DNA of 64,000 nucleotides, taken from Arcuatula senhousia. Lineage: Eukaryota > Mollusca > Bivalvia > Mytilida > Mytilidae. Of this stretch, positions 1 to 12,110 are shown one piece after another. The DNA lies in contig OZ020306.1 in the NCBI GenBank assembly GCA_963971305.1, positions 41,499,512 through 41,563,511 on the forward strand, given 5' to 3'. The position numbers and the translations under genes were made by a program. Below the pieces are notes generated by a model. The model ran no database searches. It saw only the letters and a program-made list of their open reading frames with translations, and had not been told where the DNA came from. Numbering within the stretch: position 1 is the stretch's first letter; each line of letters opens with the position of its first letter.

Positions 1-1400
1 TAAAAATTGATCTTTAATACGTTGTTGTACAATTTCTAAAGAAAAAAGTTCAGTGTCTGGTAAAATCCATAGATTGTAAAAACATAAGTTACAGAATGAT
101 CAAGTCTTTCACAGTAGAAACCCAATTCTTTTTACCATTATTAGCATCATTCAGTAACAGTTTATACACATCATATACAAGTGGAGGTTTTAAGGTTAAA
201 ATGCGATACCAATACTTTATAATCTTAATATATCTATGAGCATATATCGGATAATGACAAAATTCGCCATATAGTTATGATATAGGTGCATTTTTACCCA
301 GTTTAAGTACAAATCTACAAAAACGGTTAAATAGAAAATCTATATCTAAAGCACTATGGAAACCCAAAACCTCTGGTCCATAACTAAGTACTGATCCAAC
401 CATACTGTCAAATAAGTTCATATTTTGCTCCGTAGTAATGTACAATTGTTTGAATGAATACAGTAATGATGACATAGCCCTTCCAACTTGTTGATCGAGG
501 CGTTTCTGAGTTTGTAAAACTTTTCCAATCGAACTTAGTAAAACTCCCAGATAAAGGTACGAATTGACGATTTCTAGCACAGTTCCATTAAAATATAAAT
601 GTCAACGACGGGTCTCCAGCCATTTCGAAAAACAACAATTTTTGTCTTATCAGAGTTGACTTCAATATTCTATTTACTACAATAAAGCGAAAGTTTGTCT
701 AGAAGAAGCTGAAGGACATCGGGAGATTTTCTAAAAAGAACTGTATCGTCGGCAAATGAAATGAGATAGATTAGAAGACCATTTAAGGATACATAGTTTT
801 CATCTGCTCCACCGGTCATATCACTTAAAATGTCGTTTATGAAAAATAAAAATAAAAGAGGAGAAAGGGGTTATCATTGTTTGTTTAACACCCAGGTGGT
901 TATCAAAAGAGTCTGAAAGTTTTCCACCAGAACGGATTCTTAAGGTAACTGAGTCATAAATAGATTTTACAATGGATATAAATTTACTACTGATACCAGA
1001 GTTTATAAGTTTGTATATCAAAATATTTCTGTCCACTTTATCGAAGGCTTTACGGAAGTCCACGAAGGCACAATAAAGCTTTTCCTTCATTCCAAGCTGG
1101 TGAGTAATAAGTCCATGTAGGGTAAAGATCGCGTCAACAGTTGATATATTCGGACGAAAACCAAATTGATTGTCTATTAACTTTGACTCCTCTTCATACC
1201 ACGAAAGTAAGCAATTAGTCGATATACCTTGTAAAAAGTTTTGATAGAGAACTTCCTAAAACTATCGGTCGATAATTGTTTTGTACAAGTATAATTATGG
1301 TACAATTTAGTAGTACCGGATAATCCCAACTGCTCGATACTTTTATGAATTCGACAAGATTCTTGAAAAAAATGAGTTGTCCACCTGACCAAGGTAATGG
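1..1400 (-). mobile_element. LINE (non-LTR retrotransposon) relic, copy 1
   Basis: Read on the minus strand, this block is a decayed reverse-transcriptase region. From high to low coordinates it shows a QFGFRPN segment near 1150, an AFVDFRKAFDKVDR palm segment near 1050, a FADDT catalytic box near 745-760, and a thumb segment. The same sequence recurs at 14370-16080, so this is a dispersed element and not a host gene. It runs off the left edge of the window. The clade (CR1/Jockey-like) is inferred from motif style only. Confidence 0.85.
275..1392 (-). pseudogene. Reverse transcriptase of LINE copy 1, frameshifted
   Basis: The reverse transcriptase would copy element RNA into DNA at a nicked target. 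It is now split over at least three frames. Residues from AFVDFRKAFDKVDR to RIRSGGK (about 950-1090) are the fingers and palm. The metal-binding pair of FADDT is intact at 745-750. After that the frame is lost near 600, where one base is missing compared with the copy at 15345. The thumb-side frame 275-580 reads EIVNSYLYLGVLLSS onward. No endonuclease is visible. It cannot make an active enzyme. Confidence 0.8.
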
Positions 1401-1584
1401 GTTTTTGACGGCTCCTATATTTTTGAATAGTTTCAGAAGTGATGAGAATAGTAATTTCCCGATTGTAGTGTAGATTGATTAATTGAACTTTAAACCATAT
1501 TTTGACTAGTTACTTGAGTTAAAAGTGCAACCCTTGACGAAAATAGTAAAAATGACAAAGTCTGATGAAGGAGATACTTCCAAG

Positions 1585-3251
1585 ATGGCTACCTTCGCTG
1601 ATGTATACACACTCAAAAAAGTTACGCAACAATACAAAATTTCCCTATATATTTTAAATAAACCTACCTAATTTTATTTTTATATTGTAAAGCAATTTCT
1701 TAACCGATTGTAATGAAATAAAAACCAAGAGAACGAGAAATGATTGAAATTTATTTTTATGATTTTAGAAAAATCGTCACTTAACCTGTTTTTAAGATAT
1801 CACTAGTATAAATCAATTGTTAAATTTATGCGTCAACAACCCGTTTAAATCTACCAACATTTTCCGTGGAAAAATATTGGTTATGTTCTACTCGCGTTCT
1901 ATCAAAAACCGTAACAGCTAGGAATTTGCCCAATCATAAAAAAATAAACTTGACTTGTTTGCTTTTTTCTTGGTTTTTATTTGATAAAAAATGATTGAAA
2001 AACGGCTTGCCAATATCAATTTATAATAAGGTGGGTTTACTCAATAAATATGGGGAAATTTTCCACTGTTGCGTAACTTTTTTGAGAGAGTATATTTAAG
2101 AATTGCTCCAAAACTACAGACCCCAACGCCCTGTCTTCTGTAAAGCCAGTCTTTATACTAGAATCAGATGTGTTCGGCTTTGTTAACAACCTTATCAAAG
2201 CATTATATCTCACCAATGAAGAGATGTTCGATGCTGTTAGCAAAGTAATCCCTAGCCACCATATCAAAGGTCTCCAAAGGATCCGTGGTCTATGGAGAAT
2301 CTACCCTGATGAAGAAAAGGACAGGGCTACACTGTTAGTTGACGGGTTAAAGATGAAAGGCAGAAAAGTAGCTGTCTACTCGAGAAATCCTCGTGTAAGT
2401 TCGAATGAGTACACCACTGATGTCCGCATTAGAGTCAAGGACATACTCCTCTCAGCGGATGATGGGCAGATCATACAGGCACTTGAACAGTATGGTTGTG
2501 ACGTTCACAAGCACTTCAGAGAAAGGTTACGGTACTAAGGAATGTTGACAAACTGTCAAACTGGCGACAGAATTGTCATCTGTGGTGGACCAGTTTTGAG
2601 AAGTGATATCCAAAAGACAATCCCAATAGGAATATATAGAGCCACAATCATCTAAAAAGGTCAACCTAATCCCAACTTTCAACCGAAATGTTCAAAATGC
2701 TTTGAGATAGGTCATAGAGCAAATGAATGCCATAACGACTGGAAGTGTAAGTCATGTTGACAGTCAGGTCACAAACAGAACGAATGCACTAATGGTGTAT
2801 TTTCTGAAGAAGATCAAGACAACGAAAGTCATCATGATGACAGCTTTGATGAGGATGCAACCCAACCTCCTGTTACAAATAATGCTGCTGGTGATATGAA
2901 CTCTGATAGTCATCTACAAATGGATAATGATGACCACCAATCGCAGTCATTATTAGCTGGAACACCACAGGTTCCCGAAACATCTATGGTCACAGAAGGT
3001 GAAACATCTCTGGGGGCATGTCTCAAAGCTATACCAAGACAATTGGGTCAAGACGGATTGGGCCAAATCCTGCCTCAAGGAAAACAACTAAGCAGAAAAA
3101 GATCACTGGCTTTGCAACAGGAAAAGACAAGCACCACATAGATCTAAAAACAATTCGCAAGTTACGAAGTCACCAGTCACTCCAACGGAAATACTTCATG
3201 ACAACGAAAAAGGTGGCAAAAAGAAAAGTAAACCGAATACATAAATTGTGA
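1585..3251 (+). pseudogene. LINE ORF1 (gag-like, zinc-knuckle nucleic-acid-binding protein), broken
   Basis: ORF1 proteins of L1/Tx1-type LINEs coat the element RNA. A start reading MATFADV at 1585 is cut after a few codons by the MITE at 1608-2090. Coding resumes near 2093 and stays open to a stop at 2536, giving a domain that includes GLQRIRGLWRIYPDEEKD. Beyond the stop, at about 2690-2790, are two CCHC knuckles: CSKCFEIGHRANEC, and CKSC-stop-QSGHKQNEC with an in-frame TGA. An acidic, Gln/Asn-rich tail follows, then a basic end near 3250. The knuckle pair and the downstream ORF2 support the assignment. At least three lesions make it non-functional. Confidence 0.75.
1608..2090. mobile_element. 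TA-flanked MITE, family 1, copy a (483 bp)
   Basis: Both ends carry the inverted terminal repeat CTCAAAAAAGTTACGCAACA (left about 1612, right about 2067-2086), followed by a related AAATTTCCC stretch. The element is bordered by TA on both sides, as expected for Tc1/mariner-type insertion. It has no coding capacity. A second copy with the same ends and interior lies at 12929-13405. This copy sits just after the presumed ORF1 start of the LINE that follows. Confidence 0.85.
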
Positions 3252-3259
3252 TCACCATT

Positions 3260-4086
3260 AGTTTACCTCGTGTACATTAAAGCATGTGCTAAATAATGTC
3301 AATATTTCTTATTTGTTTTAATTTTTTAGATTATAATAGAAGAAATTATATGTAAAAACACAACGGCAATTTATTTCTCAAATGTTTCCAAAACAGCAAG
3401 TAAATTGTCTCTGGTAATAGCATCTACAATCTGGAATATTAGTTCCGTATCTGTCATTTTTTTCTTTTTGATATTGGTCTCTGAAAATCTGAATGTACTT
3501 TGGAACATCTCGCTAAAAAATATAAAAATATTTATATTAAAAAACTGGTGCACAAATATTAATTACCACAAAAATAGTTTTCTCCCCTTGTCTAGTACAT
3601 GTATAAAAACACTACATAGAAAAACAAAGATTTGTTCTTTTAATTTTCAAATATTGCTAAATTTGTGCATTTTATGAAGCCAGTTATATGGCATGATGCT
3701 GTCTGTGTTTTAAAGAATAAAACAGCTTGTTCAATACACTTATCTATGACAAATATATTGTACAGGTATGATTTGCTCATCATCTATATACGTTATGACT
3801 TTGCAATAATGTTTTTCTTTTTGCATGCTTATCCATATGTTTGTGTGTGTTGTATATGTTTTATGTGCTTTGTGTATTTGTATTTGTCTATTTTTGTCAG
3901 GTTCACAAACACTGAATGTTCCTATTCAAGTAACCATGTCAGAGTTTGTTTAGAAAGTCACATTGATGACCATAAATTATATGAAGAGTGTATATGTTTT
4001 GTAAATATTGAAAGATTTTACAAGGAAAAGAGGGATAACTCTAATTCATTCTTAAAAACTAAATTACCTCCATGAGAGAAAAATAT
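3260..4086. other. AT-rich spacer between LINE ORF1 and ORF2
   Basis: Short open frames occur here, but none shows a recognisable motif or codon structure. TG-rich runs near 3835-3880 give hydrophobic nonsense translations. L1/Tx1-type elements usually have a much shorter gap, so this stretch may contain another inserted sequence that I could not delimit. Confidence 0.4.
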
Positions 4087-6455
4087 ATGCATATATTTAG
4101 TTCAAACTGCAAAGGTCTCCAACAATCTGAAAAGAGAAAAAGATTATATGAATGGTCAAAAATCAAAAATGTGATATATTATTTATACAAGAAACCCACT
4201 TTTATGACAAGTGTGTCAAATCTATCAGACAAGAATCCAATAAAGTAGCATATTTTAGTCATGGTAGCAGCAACTCAAAAGGGGTAGCAATACTAATAAA
4301 TAAAAATCTAAATTACAAAAAAATGGATGAACATTATTACAATGAAGGTAGATTCATCCTACTGAATGTAGAACTTAATGAAAGTATATTGACTATGGTT
4401 AATATATATGCCCCAAATAATGAAAAAAATAATAATTCCTTTTTTGAATTTGTACATAAACAAGTAAATGATCACGGTACCGGGCAATTGATTATTGGAG
4501 GTGATTATAAAGACATACTTTATAATCCCAGGTTGTTGTCATCACTCAAGAAATTGTACGGACGACATCATGTGCTTGTATGCAAATACGGGATTTCTAT
4601 CTCTCAGATGAGCACAGATGTTGGTTTGACAAAGAGTTTTGTAATGTCATCCTTTCCGGATTTGACCAACACTTAATCGATCTTTGGCAACGTGACGGGT
4701 GTGCTATAGCAATCAGGAACTGCTTACTCTTCCGGAGCACCTGAGTTCACTCTCGTTTCGACTTGAGTTCGCGTTGCTGAATGCGGTTTTGTTGTTATGT
4801 GTGTGTGTGTTTTATGTTGTTATGTGGTTTGTTTTGTTGTGATGATTTTTTGTCTGCCGGTTTTGTCTTTGTCTTCACGGTTTTATGATACTGATTACCC
4901 CTTTGGTACACCTTTGCTTCTTTCAAATTTGGATAGTAAAAACAAATCTATAAAATCTAATAAAAAAAGCAAGTATCAAACCTCGCTAAATTGAGAAAGT
5001 CTCTATGTTTAATAGATGTGTGGCGTGAAAAAAACAAGCATATGTCCCAATTCACGTGGTGTAATAAAAGGCAAACGGAGGCAACACGCATAGACTATTC
5101 TTTAGTTTGTTCGGAAATTTATAAAAAAATAGCATGTCTTGCGATATCAGACCAGTGGTATTAAAATATACTGATCACAATGCAATTTCAATTAAAATTA
5201 ACCTTAATCGAGGAACAAAGGGCAAAGGATATTGGAAACTGAATTCAAGTATACTTGATGATAAAGAATATGAACGAAGAATAACACAATTAATACAATC
5301 ATATAAAACAAAAATGAACAACCATAATCTTGACTTACTGTGGGATACTTTTAAAGCTGAAGTCCGTGACATCTCAATACTGTACTGTAAGAATAAAGCT
5401 ATAAAGAAAAGAAATAAAACAAAATTATTAGAAAATGAGCTAAAAAATCTTAACGACCAAGCAATTAGAAGTAACGCAGAAAGAGAAAAGTTAGATCTTA
5501 TAAATAAAAACGAATTGGTAAAAAATCAACTTGAAAATATTAACATTGAAAAAATTAAAGGTCAACAAATTAGATCAAGAGTTCGGTGGATACAAGAAGG
5601 AGAAAAAACTCGGCTTATTTTTTAGGTTTAGAAAAAACAAGACAATCTAAAAAGACTATCACTCAACTCTATGATGAGCATGAAGTTCGAACAAATAACC
5701 AGGATAAAATCTTGAACCTAGAAGCAAATTATTACCAAAAGTTATATTCAAGCACAAATCAATGCTCAAAAGATATTAAGTCATACTTAGAAAACATCAA
5801 AGAAAATAAGACTTTAAAAGATGAAGATAGCAAAGTATGTGAAGGTGTCTTATCAAATGAAGAATGTAAAAACGCTATATTTAAAATGAAACTAAATTGT
5901 GCACCAGGATGTGATGGTTTGAATGTTGAATTTTACCAAAAATTTTGGAGAGAACTAGAAAATTTTATCGTCCCTGTGTTTAACTTCAGTTTTAAGAATG
6001 ACAATTTAACGAACACGCAAAAAATAGGACTTATATCTCTAATTTATAAGAAAAACGATCCCTACTGTCTTGATAATTATGGACCCATCACCCTCTTAAA
6101 TTACGATTTTAAATTATTAGCTTATGCATTAGCACAGAGAATAAAATCCCTTTTACCTAAAATTGTACATGGTGACCAGAAAGGTTATATAAAAAATAGA
6201 TATATAGGATTTAATTCTAGACAAATACAGGATGTTATTGATTATTCAGAAAATTCTAAAGTAGATGATGCAATTTTATTCCTAGACTTCTCAAAAGCCT
6301 TGACTCTCTAGAATGGGAATTTATGATGCAAACCCTAGATAAATTTGGTTTCAAAGATAATTTTAAAAAATGGATTAAGTTACTATACACAGATATAAAA
6401 GGGTGTATATGCAATAATGGTTGGGTGTCAAAAAAATTTATCATTATCACCCCGT
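4087..6455 (+). pseudogene. LINE ORF2 (AP endonuclease + reverse transcriptase), L1/Tx1-like, broken and 3'-truncated
   Basis: The ATG at 4087 opens with HIFSSNCKGLQ, the start of an AP-type endonuclease. A frameshift near 4155 leads into CDILFIQETHF (catalytic Glu region) and then VNIYAPNN and IIGGDYKDIL. There a foreign fragment is inserted (4530-4923). The endonuclease resumes after 4924 and ends with TRIDYSLV and the TDHNAIS motif near 5170. The RT linker RWIQEGEKT spans a frameshift at about 5620. The RT follows with KMKLNCAPGCDG, NYGPITLLNYDFK, GDQKGYIKNRYIG and LDFSKA, with a one-base loss near 6302. Sequence stops being RT-like at about 6455, before the catalytic ADD box. Confidence 0.85.
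4530..4923 (+). mobile_element. Inserted 3' fragment of a second retroelement inside the LINE endonuclease
   Basis: This begins exactly after the endonuclease motif GGDYKDIL with the frame PRLLSSLKKLYGRHH and ISISQMSTDVGL. It continues into a non-coding tail reading CTTCCGGAGCACCTGAGTTC and ends near TTGGTACACCTTTGC. The same coding and tail sequence lies on the minus strand at 62005-62440. It is therefore a 5'-truncated copy of that element, dropped into the LINE. I saw no clear target-site duplication. Confidence 0.8.
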
Positions 6456-6734
6456 TTCAATATGGTGTTTTTTAAAGGAATTATATTAAACAACAACGAA
6501 AAAAAAGGGGCGATAATTGTGACCTCGTACATACAGATGAGACCAAACCTAACCTGTACAAAAGTGAACTTAGAGCAGACCTGTGGTTCACTTTTCTGGT
6601 CTGGTGTAATTATCTTGACCAATCCACAAAGCAGACCTAGGTCCACTTTTTTGGTTTGGTTTGGTTGGAAAGCAGACCAGACCTCACCACAAGTCTGGTT
6701 CGGTCAAAATTCTGGTTTGGTTTGCTTTAAATAG

Positions 6735-7218
6735 TAAACCAAGAGTGGACCAGACCTAGAGCGGACCAGACCTAAGTTTGGTCTGCTCTAAGTCTGGTCT
6801 GGTCTGCTTTTAATAGTGAAAAAAGAGTGGACCAGACATAGAGCAGACAGACCTAAGTTTGGTCTGCTCTTAGTCTGGTCTGGTCTGCTTTTAATAGTGA
6901 ACCAAGAGTGGACCAGACCTAGAGCAGACCAGACCTAAGTTTGGTCTGCTCTAAGTCTGGTCTGCTTTTAAAAGTGAACAAAGAGTGGACCAGACATAGA
7001 GTGGACCAGACCTAAGTTTGGTCTGCTCTAAGTCTGGTCTGGTGTGCTTTTTATAGTGAACCAAGAGTGGACCAGACCTAGAGTGGACCAGACCTAAGTT
7101 TGGTCTGCTCTAAGTCTGGTCTGGTCTGCTTTTAATAGTGACCAAGAGTTGACCAGACCTAGAGCGGACCAGACCTAAGTTTGGTCTGCTCTAAGTCTGG
7201 TCTGGTCTGCTTTTAATA
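6735..7218. repeat. Tandem repeat, about 6 units of about 80 bp, self-complementary
   Basis: Units start at AGAGTGGACCAGAC near 6741, 6828, 6905, 6984, 7065 and 7146. Each unit has a left arm GACCAGACCTAGAGC and a right arm GCTCTAAGTCTGGTC around a short centre, so each can fold into an imperfect hairpin. The repeat forms the core of the MITE at 6534-7409. Confidence 0.85.
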
Positions 7219-7240
7219 TTTATATATATATATATATATG
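7216..7240. repeat. TA microsatellite
   Basis: About ten TA dinucleotides lie directly at the right end of the palindromic tandem block, inside the MITE. Confidence 0.9.
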
Positions 7241-7740
7241 CCAGATGTCAGAGTGAACCAGACCTTGGGCAAAGTTTGCTTCAAGTGAACTTGAGAGCAG
7301 ACGTAGGTTCACTAAAACCAAACCAGACCAGAAAAAAGCAGACCTGAACCAGACTTCTGGTCCACTTTATAAGTCTGGTGCGCATACAGGTTAGGTTTGG
7401 ACCCATCTGTAATATTCCTCAGATAAGCCTCATTTCATCAAATATAGTTGTTTTTCACCTACTAGAGTTTTTTTTAAGTTTACATACCAAGTTTCATAAT
7501 GATCAGATGAATAACATTAAAAATATGAGCCATTCAAATCAATGGTTTTCTTTAAAAATATGGTCCGCTACAGCTTACTTAAGAACCATGGATCCTAAGT
7601 GGCCATATTTTTTTACATTTCATGATTTTTAACAAAACCAATTATTGATGTGTACTAAACATGAAAAACATAAGTATTGGTAAAATTTGTGCATGGTTTT
7701 AGTTTTGGATTCTGGTTTATATTCCCGGAGTGAAAAATAA

Positions 7741-8887
7741 GATTTTATAAAGATTCAAAGGGGTTCTCATATGGTCATTAATATTTTTCAAAATTTGTAC
7801 AAGTAATTTACATGGAAACTATTTTAAAATGTTCTCTATATAATAAGCTTATAAACAAACCAAGAAACATGAAATTTATATACTATATAAGTCCATATCA
7901 ACTATTTGAATATCAGGAACCATATGTATTATGAAAGCGGTTTTACCAGAATTGTTAAACGTTGCTAATCTAGGATAAAACTATGCAAAATAGGATACAA
8001 TTTCTTACATCTATTTTGTTTTCAGTATGAGAGGATGCAAATCAACAGATTTCAATAGCAAAAACAATGGTCAGAGCACTTTTGATGGAAACTAGTATAT
8101 GACTTACAGTGTATGTGCAAAAACATAGAAAAACCTTCAAATCTTTAGCTTGTAACTGCTAATATTTACAATCATTTCACTTAAGTAGTAGACAATGATG
8201 AACAGAAAGGTGTTTTTGTGTTGTTTATCATTAAAACATTGCTTTCTGTCTGATGATTTTATACAGATGGCATTAGCCCACCCCTGAAAAATCCATATAC
8301 TGCCGCAACCTTGTTTCGCAGTGGTGAAAAGATTATTTTCAGAAAATACTTTCAATATAATTCAGAATAAAAACACTCCTTATGTCTTAATTTAATGATT
8401 TATGACAATTCCAGGCAACTAAAAGTCTTTACTTGCAAGTATGGGGTCATTTTATGGAAAAAAATCCAAAATCCAAAAAGAAGACAAATTTTCATTAAAA
8501 TCCCATACACATTGAATTTTTTCTCATTTGGTCATATTTTTCATATAAATTCATGAAACAAAGACTGAAATCATTTTAATTTGGCATATTCAGTAAGCTC
8601 AGACTACAGTATTGCTAGAGAGTTTTTGAAAAACCCATAGGGCCCCTCTTCTAGGCCCGAGACTAGCATTATTTTAACCCCATTTTTAATACATTTTCAA
8701 TATAGCGTTTTGATGAATAAAAAAATTAACCATTTGATTTTCCTAAAATTTCTCACAGCTGCATAACAACACAAGGCATAAATAATATTTAAGTTAAAGA
8801 AGATTTTACCGATTTTAAAACTTTTCATGCGTTTTATGGTCAAGAGACCAAATAAATGTTAATGTCAACATAATTGAAGATCTAAAT
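7741..8887. other. Non-coding AT-rich stretch
   Basis: I see no gene-like ORF, splice-bounded exon or clear repeat boundary here. It probably belongs to the same long repeat family as its flanks, because copies of that family adjoin it on both sides. Confidence 0.4.
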
Positions 8888-9640
8888 TTTGACCCCGCGT
8901 ATGCCTAGAAAATCACCCCTTTTATGCTGATTTAAGTGTTGGTCTTTGTTTATGCCAAACTTTGGCTTAAGAACTACCAATTAACTCAATTAACTAAAAT
9001 CAGCACCAAAAATCTACCATAGAAATACCTCTGGAAGATATATGGTGTTTTTAAAGGAACTATATTAAACAACAACGAAAAATAAGGGGCGAAAATTGTG
9101 GTCTCGTACCTAATACTCCTCAGATAAGCCTCAGTTGTTTTTCACAAACTAGAGTCTTTTTGAGCTTACATTTCAAGTTTCATAATGAACAGATGAATAA
9201 CATTAAAATTATGAGCCATCAGATCAATGGTTTTCTCTAAAAATATGGTCCGCTACAGCTTACTTAAGAACCATGGATCCTATGTGGCCATATTTTTTAC
9301 ATTGCATGATTTTTAACAAAACCAATGATTGATATCAATATTTTGAGGTGTGATAAACATGAAAAACACAAGTATTGATAAAATATGTGCATGGTTTTAG
9401 TTTTGGATTCTGGTTAATATTCGCGGAGTGAATTTTGACCCCGCGTATGCCTAGAAAATCACCTCTTTTATGCTGATTTAAGTGATGGTCTTTGTTTATA
9501 CCAAACTTTGGTTTAAGAACTACCAATTAACCCAAACAACTAAAATCAGCACCAAAATTGACCCTAGAAATACCTCTGGAAGATCTATGGTGTTTTTTAA
9601 AGGGAATTTTTTAAACAACGATAATTGTGGTCTCGAACCA
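8888..9640. repeat. AT-rich repeat R, copy 2 and partial copy 3 in tandem
   Basis: The block starting TTTTGACCCCGCGTATGCCT at about 8891 recurs at about 9433. Both continue through CAGCACCAAAA, ACCTCTGGAAGAT and TATGGTGTTTTTAAAGG. The first copy also contains the part shared with 7412-7735. The tandem arrangement suggests duplication by unequal exchange. Confidence 0.85.
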
Positions 9641-10342
9641 GAATTGTGTATTGACTTCGTTAAAAGTCCATAATTGAAGTTCACAAGTGCGGTAAATTAC
9701 AATTAAATACAAGTCTGGAACAGAAATACATACCACATGTTAACATGTACGTATACATAGCTCATTAATTTCACACTCAATTGATATATTACAGCAATAC
9801 AAAGGCGAAAATAGAACGGCTTATCAAGTTTTTGTTTAAAAACTCGTAAATTCCTCAAAACAACTACTTATGACCGGTCTCAGACCTCATAATTTAATCA
9901 TATGACTCATAACATTTTTATGAAACCTTTCTAATGAATCAAATTATGAAATATAAGATTGCAATGAATCATTATCGCTTGCAATAAACATATTGCCACA
10001 ATCTACGTCCAAAAGTTGTAATTTCGATGCGTTTTTTAAAAATAAACAAAAGTCTTGATCAATGGTAAAAATAATATCGTTTTGTCGTCAGAACAAAACA
10101 AATTCTGAGAGATTATAAAAACTTGATTTTAAAATAATGATCCCTATTTGTAGGAAATGACCATATTGATCGAATAGCATTCTCATTTTTCCCAATAAAG
10201 AATTAGGTGTTCAATTCAAACTTAACAGAACGAGTTTAGTTGCCGTGATTATATAAATTATTTAAACCCGAATTATGCATATGTGAGCCTAAGTTTTGAA
10301 GATGGTATCCTGTTTAATAAAATTTGGTTAAAGTGTTTATTT
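9641..10342. other. Non-coding stretch
   Basis: AT-rich, with no ORF, motif or repeat boundary that I can support. Confidence 0.4.
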
Positions 10343-10650
10343 TTAGTGGTGTTTGTTTGTTTTAAGAAAATCAAAACTTATATATATCACAACCATGTTA
10401 AATGGGTCGTATTTCCATACTCCAGGTTTGTCATTTGTCAACTTTATGTCTAACAAGTTATCCTTAACTCGGCGGGACCCGGGAATTCTGGTTTTGAAGA
10501 TGAATGAATGAAAAGCTTTATTTGCAGAAAGCATATACATGCTATAGCAACAAAATATATATACATTTAGTGACAATAGCGAATACAGAAAACAAATATA
10601 TATCATTATAAACATTATTGTATCAATGAAGAAGAAAATGCACACACAAT
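10343..10650 (-). repeat. Possible LINE 3' end on the minus strand
   Basis: On the minus strand the sequence reads CTGCAAATAAAGC followed by CATTCATTCATC near 10500-10530. This resembles the AATAAA signal plus short ATTC repeats that end CR1/L2-type LINEs. The overlapping 100-residue open frame is hydrophobic and has no RT motif, so I do not call a gene. Confidence 0.35.
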
Positions 10651-11639
10651 GAAGTCTATATAGTATTCTCGGATCTAACTTTCCAAGCTGACTTTCAAAA
10701 CATACATATTTGGATTGTTAATTTTTTGTTCGAGCATTTTAACAACTTATTAAGTTTTTTGTAGATTTGGCCAAGAACAATAATACTTTGGCAAATACAA
10801 ATTTCTTATTAACAATCTATATAACCCGCTATACGAGAATATTATTTTTTACCGGTACTGATACTTTTTTTTACCGATAAATTTTGATTACGCAGACGAT
10901 AAAACATAAAAAATCTTCGTTTTACAGGAAAAAGTATTTTATTTGATAAGTAAGTGGTACATTTGATTCACTGTACTTTTGTTTCTTTAGCAATAGAGTT
11001 TTTTCTCAATCAAAACTTGTCAATTGGGCGTTTAACAACAATTAAGGTTATAGCAATCTTTTCTTTTGTCAGAATATAAATAGGTTAAAAACAGACAAGT
11101 TTTTATAAAAAGTAAGCGGTATTGAAGGTAACTACCGTTTTTAATATAAAACACCTCCTTCTTTTTACTCGGGAATCTTTAAATGTTTGAAAATAATTTT
11201 AGCGGTTACTTTGTTTTACCGTAAACTATTACTGGTTGTTACTTCTTTTTACCGTAGACGCTACTTTTTTTACCATCCATGCTAATTTTTTTTACCGATA
11301 CTTTTGAATTACTGTAACCACTACCGTGATCAGTTATCGCTTTATTCATAAACGGAACGGCCACAATTTCGCTATTTATGCATAAACCTTTAACAGTGTA
11401 CATGGTTCACAATAAAACTATGTTTTAATTCTCTTTATTTTAATATCTTGAATGATCGTGACAATGGTTTGGGAAGCTTGTATGGACCATAGTATTTAAT
11501 GTTTAAGGACTATTTTTTCATTTTGAAAATTGTATATTATTAAACAAAGTGAAACAATGGAAATACACTAAAAAACATTAGACACTTATAATGGGCATCT
11601 TTAACTTGATGAAGTTCAGGATCAAAAATATTTAAAAAT

Positions 11640-12110
11640 TGTTCATTTACAGACTTCTAAATTTTATAACAATCCATTTTGTATTTCTCTTATACCTACT
11701 GTGGTTTCATTATATTTTATACGGTAAGATCAATATTGGCGGTTTCTTTGGTGGTATTTCCAAAAAATTAGGTTCCCCGCAAAAAAAAAAAAAAAAAACC
11801 AAAAAAAAACCAACATTTGACGTTGTTGTTGTTGTTATTGTTGTATACTGAAGCCTCCAAAACCACGATTTAAAGAACCCATGAACTGGTATTGTTTCAG
11901 CCATCAATGAAAATTGCTACCCATAAAATGAATGAATAAACCCACAGTACTCCACGATCCACGGGAACGTAGTAGTGGAATATTTCCCGTTTTGCGAATG
12001 GCTGAGTGGGGACATCCTAAGCATGGTGTGCTACAATCGCTTGTTCTTACACTGTATTGAAATCCATGAAATCGGTTGATCAGAATGTTCTTATTTTGCA
12101 TAAGCAATTA
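11640..12110. other. Low-complexity interior of the long-arm element
   Basis: An A-rich run (11780-11810) and a GTT triplet run (11823-11842) occur here. The short ORFs around them on both strands translate these runs and have no protein-like composition. Confidence 0.5.

Larger units (their letters stand above)
6534..7409. mobile_element. TA-flanked MITE, family 2 (876 bp) with palindromic tandem core
   Basis: The left end reads CAGATGAGACCAAACCTAAC and the right end is its near-perfect inverse (CAGATGGGTCCAAACCTAAC on the minus strand). Each is bordered by TA. The uninterrupted site is visible near 9103-9115. The interior has no ORF; it is built of GGTCTGGTCTGC-type words in both orientations. 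The Tc1/mariner assignment is inferred from the TA and the simple inverted ends. Confidence 0.85.
6461..7740. repeat. AT-rich dispersed repeat R, copy 1 (split by a MITE)
   Basis: The stretch from TATGGTGTTTTTTAAAGGAA at 6461 to about 6531 continues after the MITE at 7412 through TATGGTCCGCTACAGCTTAC (about 7560) to about 7735. Copies at 8888-9430 and 9431-9640 match the same order without the MITE, so the uninterrupted state is visible in this window. No coding potential seen. Confidence 0.8.

Noticed and set aside
3665..4075. 136-codon plus-strand open frame before the LINE ORF2
   Set aside because: The translation is dominated by a TG-rich run giving Cys/Phe/Tyr-rich nonsense; the endonuclease start at 4087 is in clear coding sequence instead.
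6417..6734. 105-codon frame running from the LINE end into the MITE
   Set aside because: It crosses two element boundaries (about 6455 and 6534), so it cannot be an ancestral gene.
11639..12107. Short open frames on both strands within the long-arm element
   Set aside because: They translate poly-A, GTT runs and unique AT-rich DNA, with no motif and no conservation between the arms.
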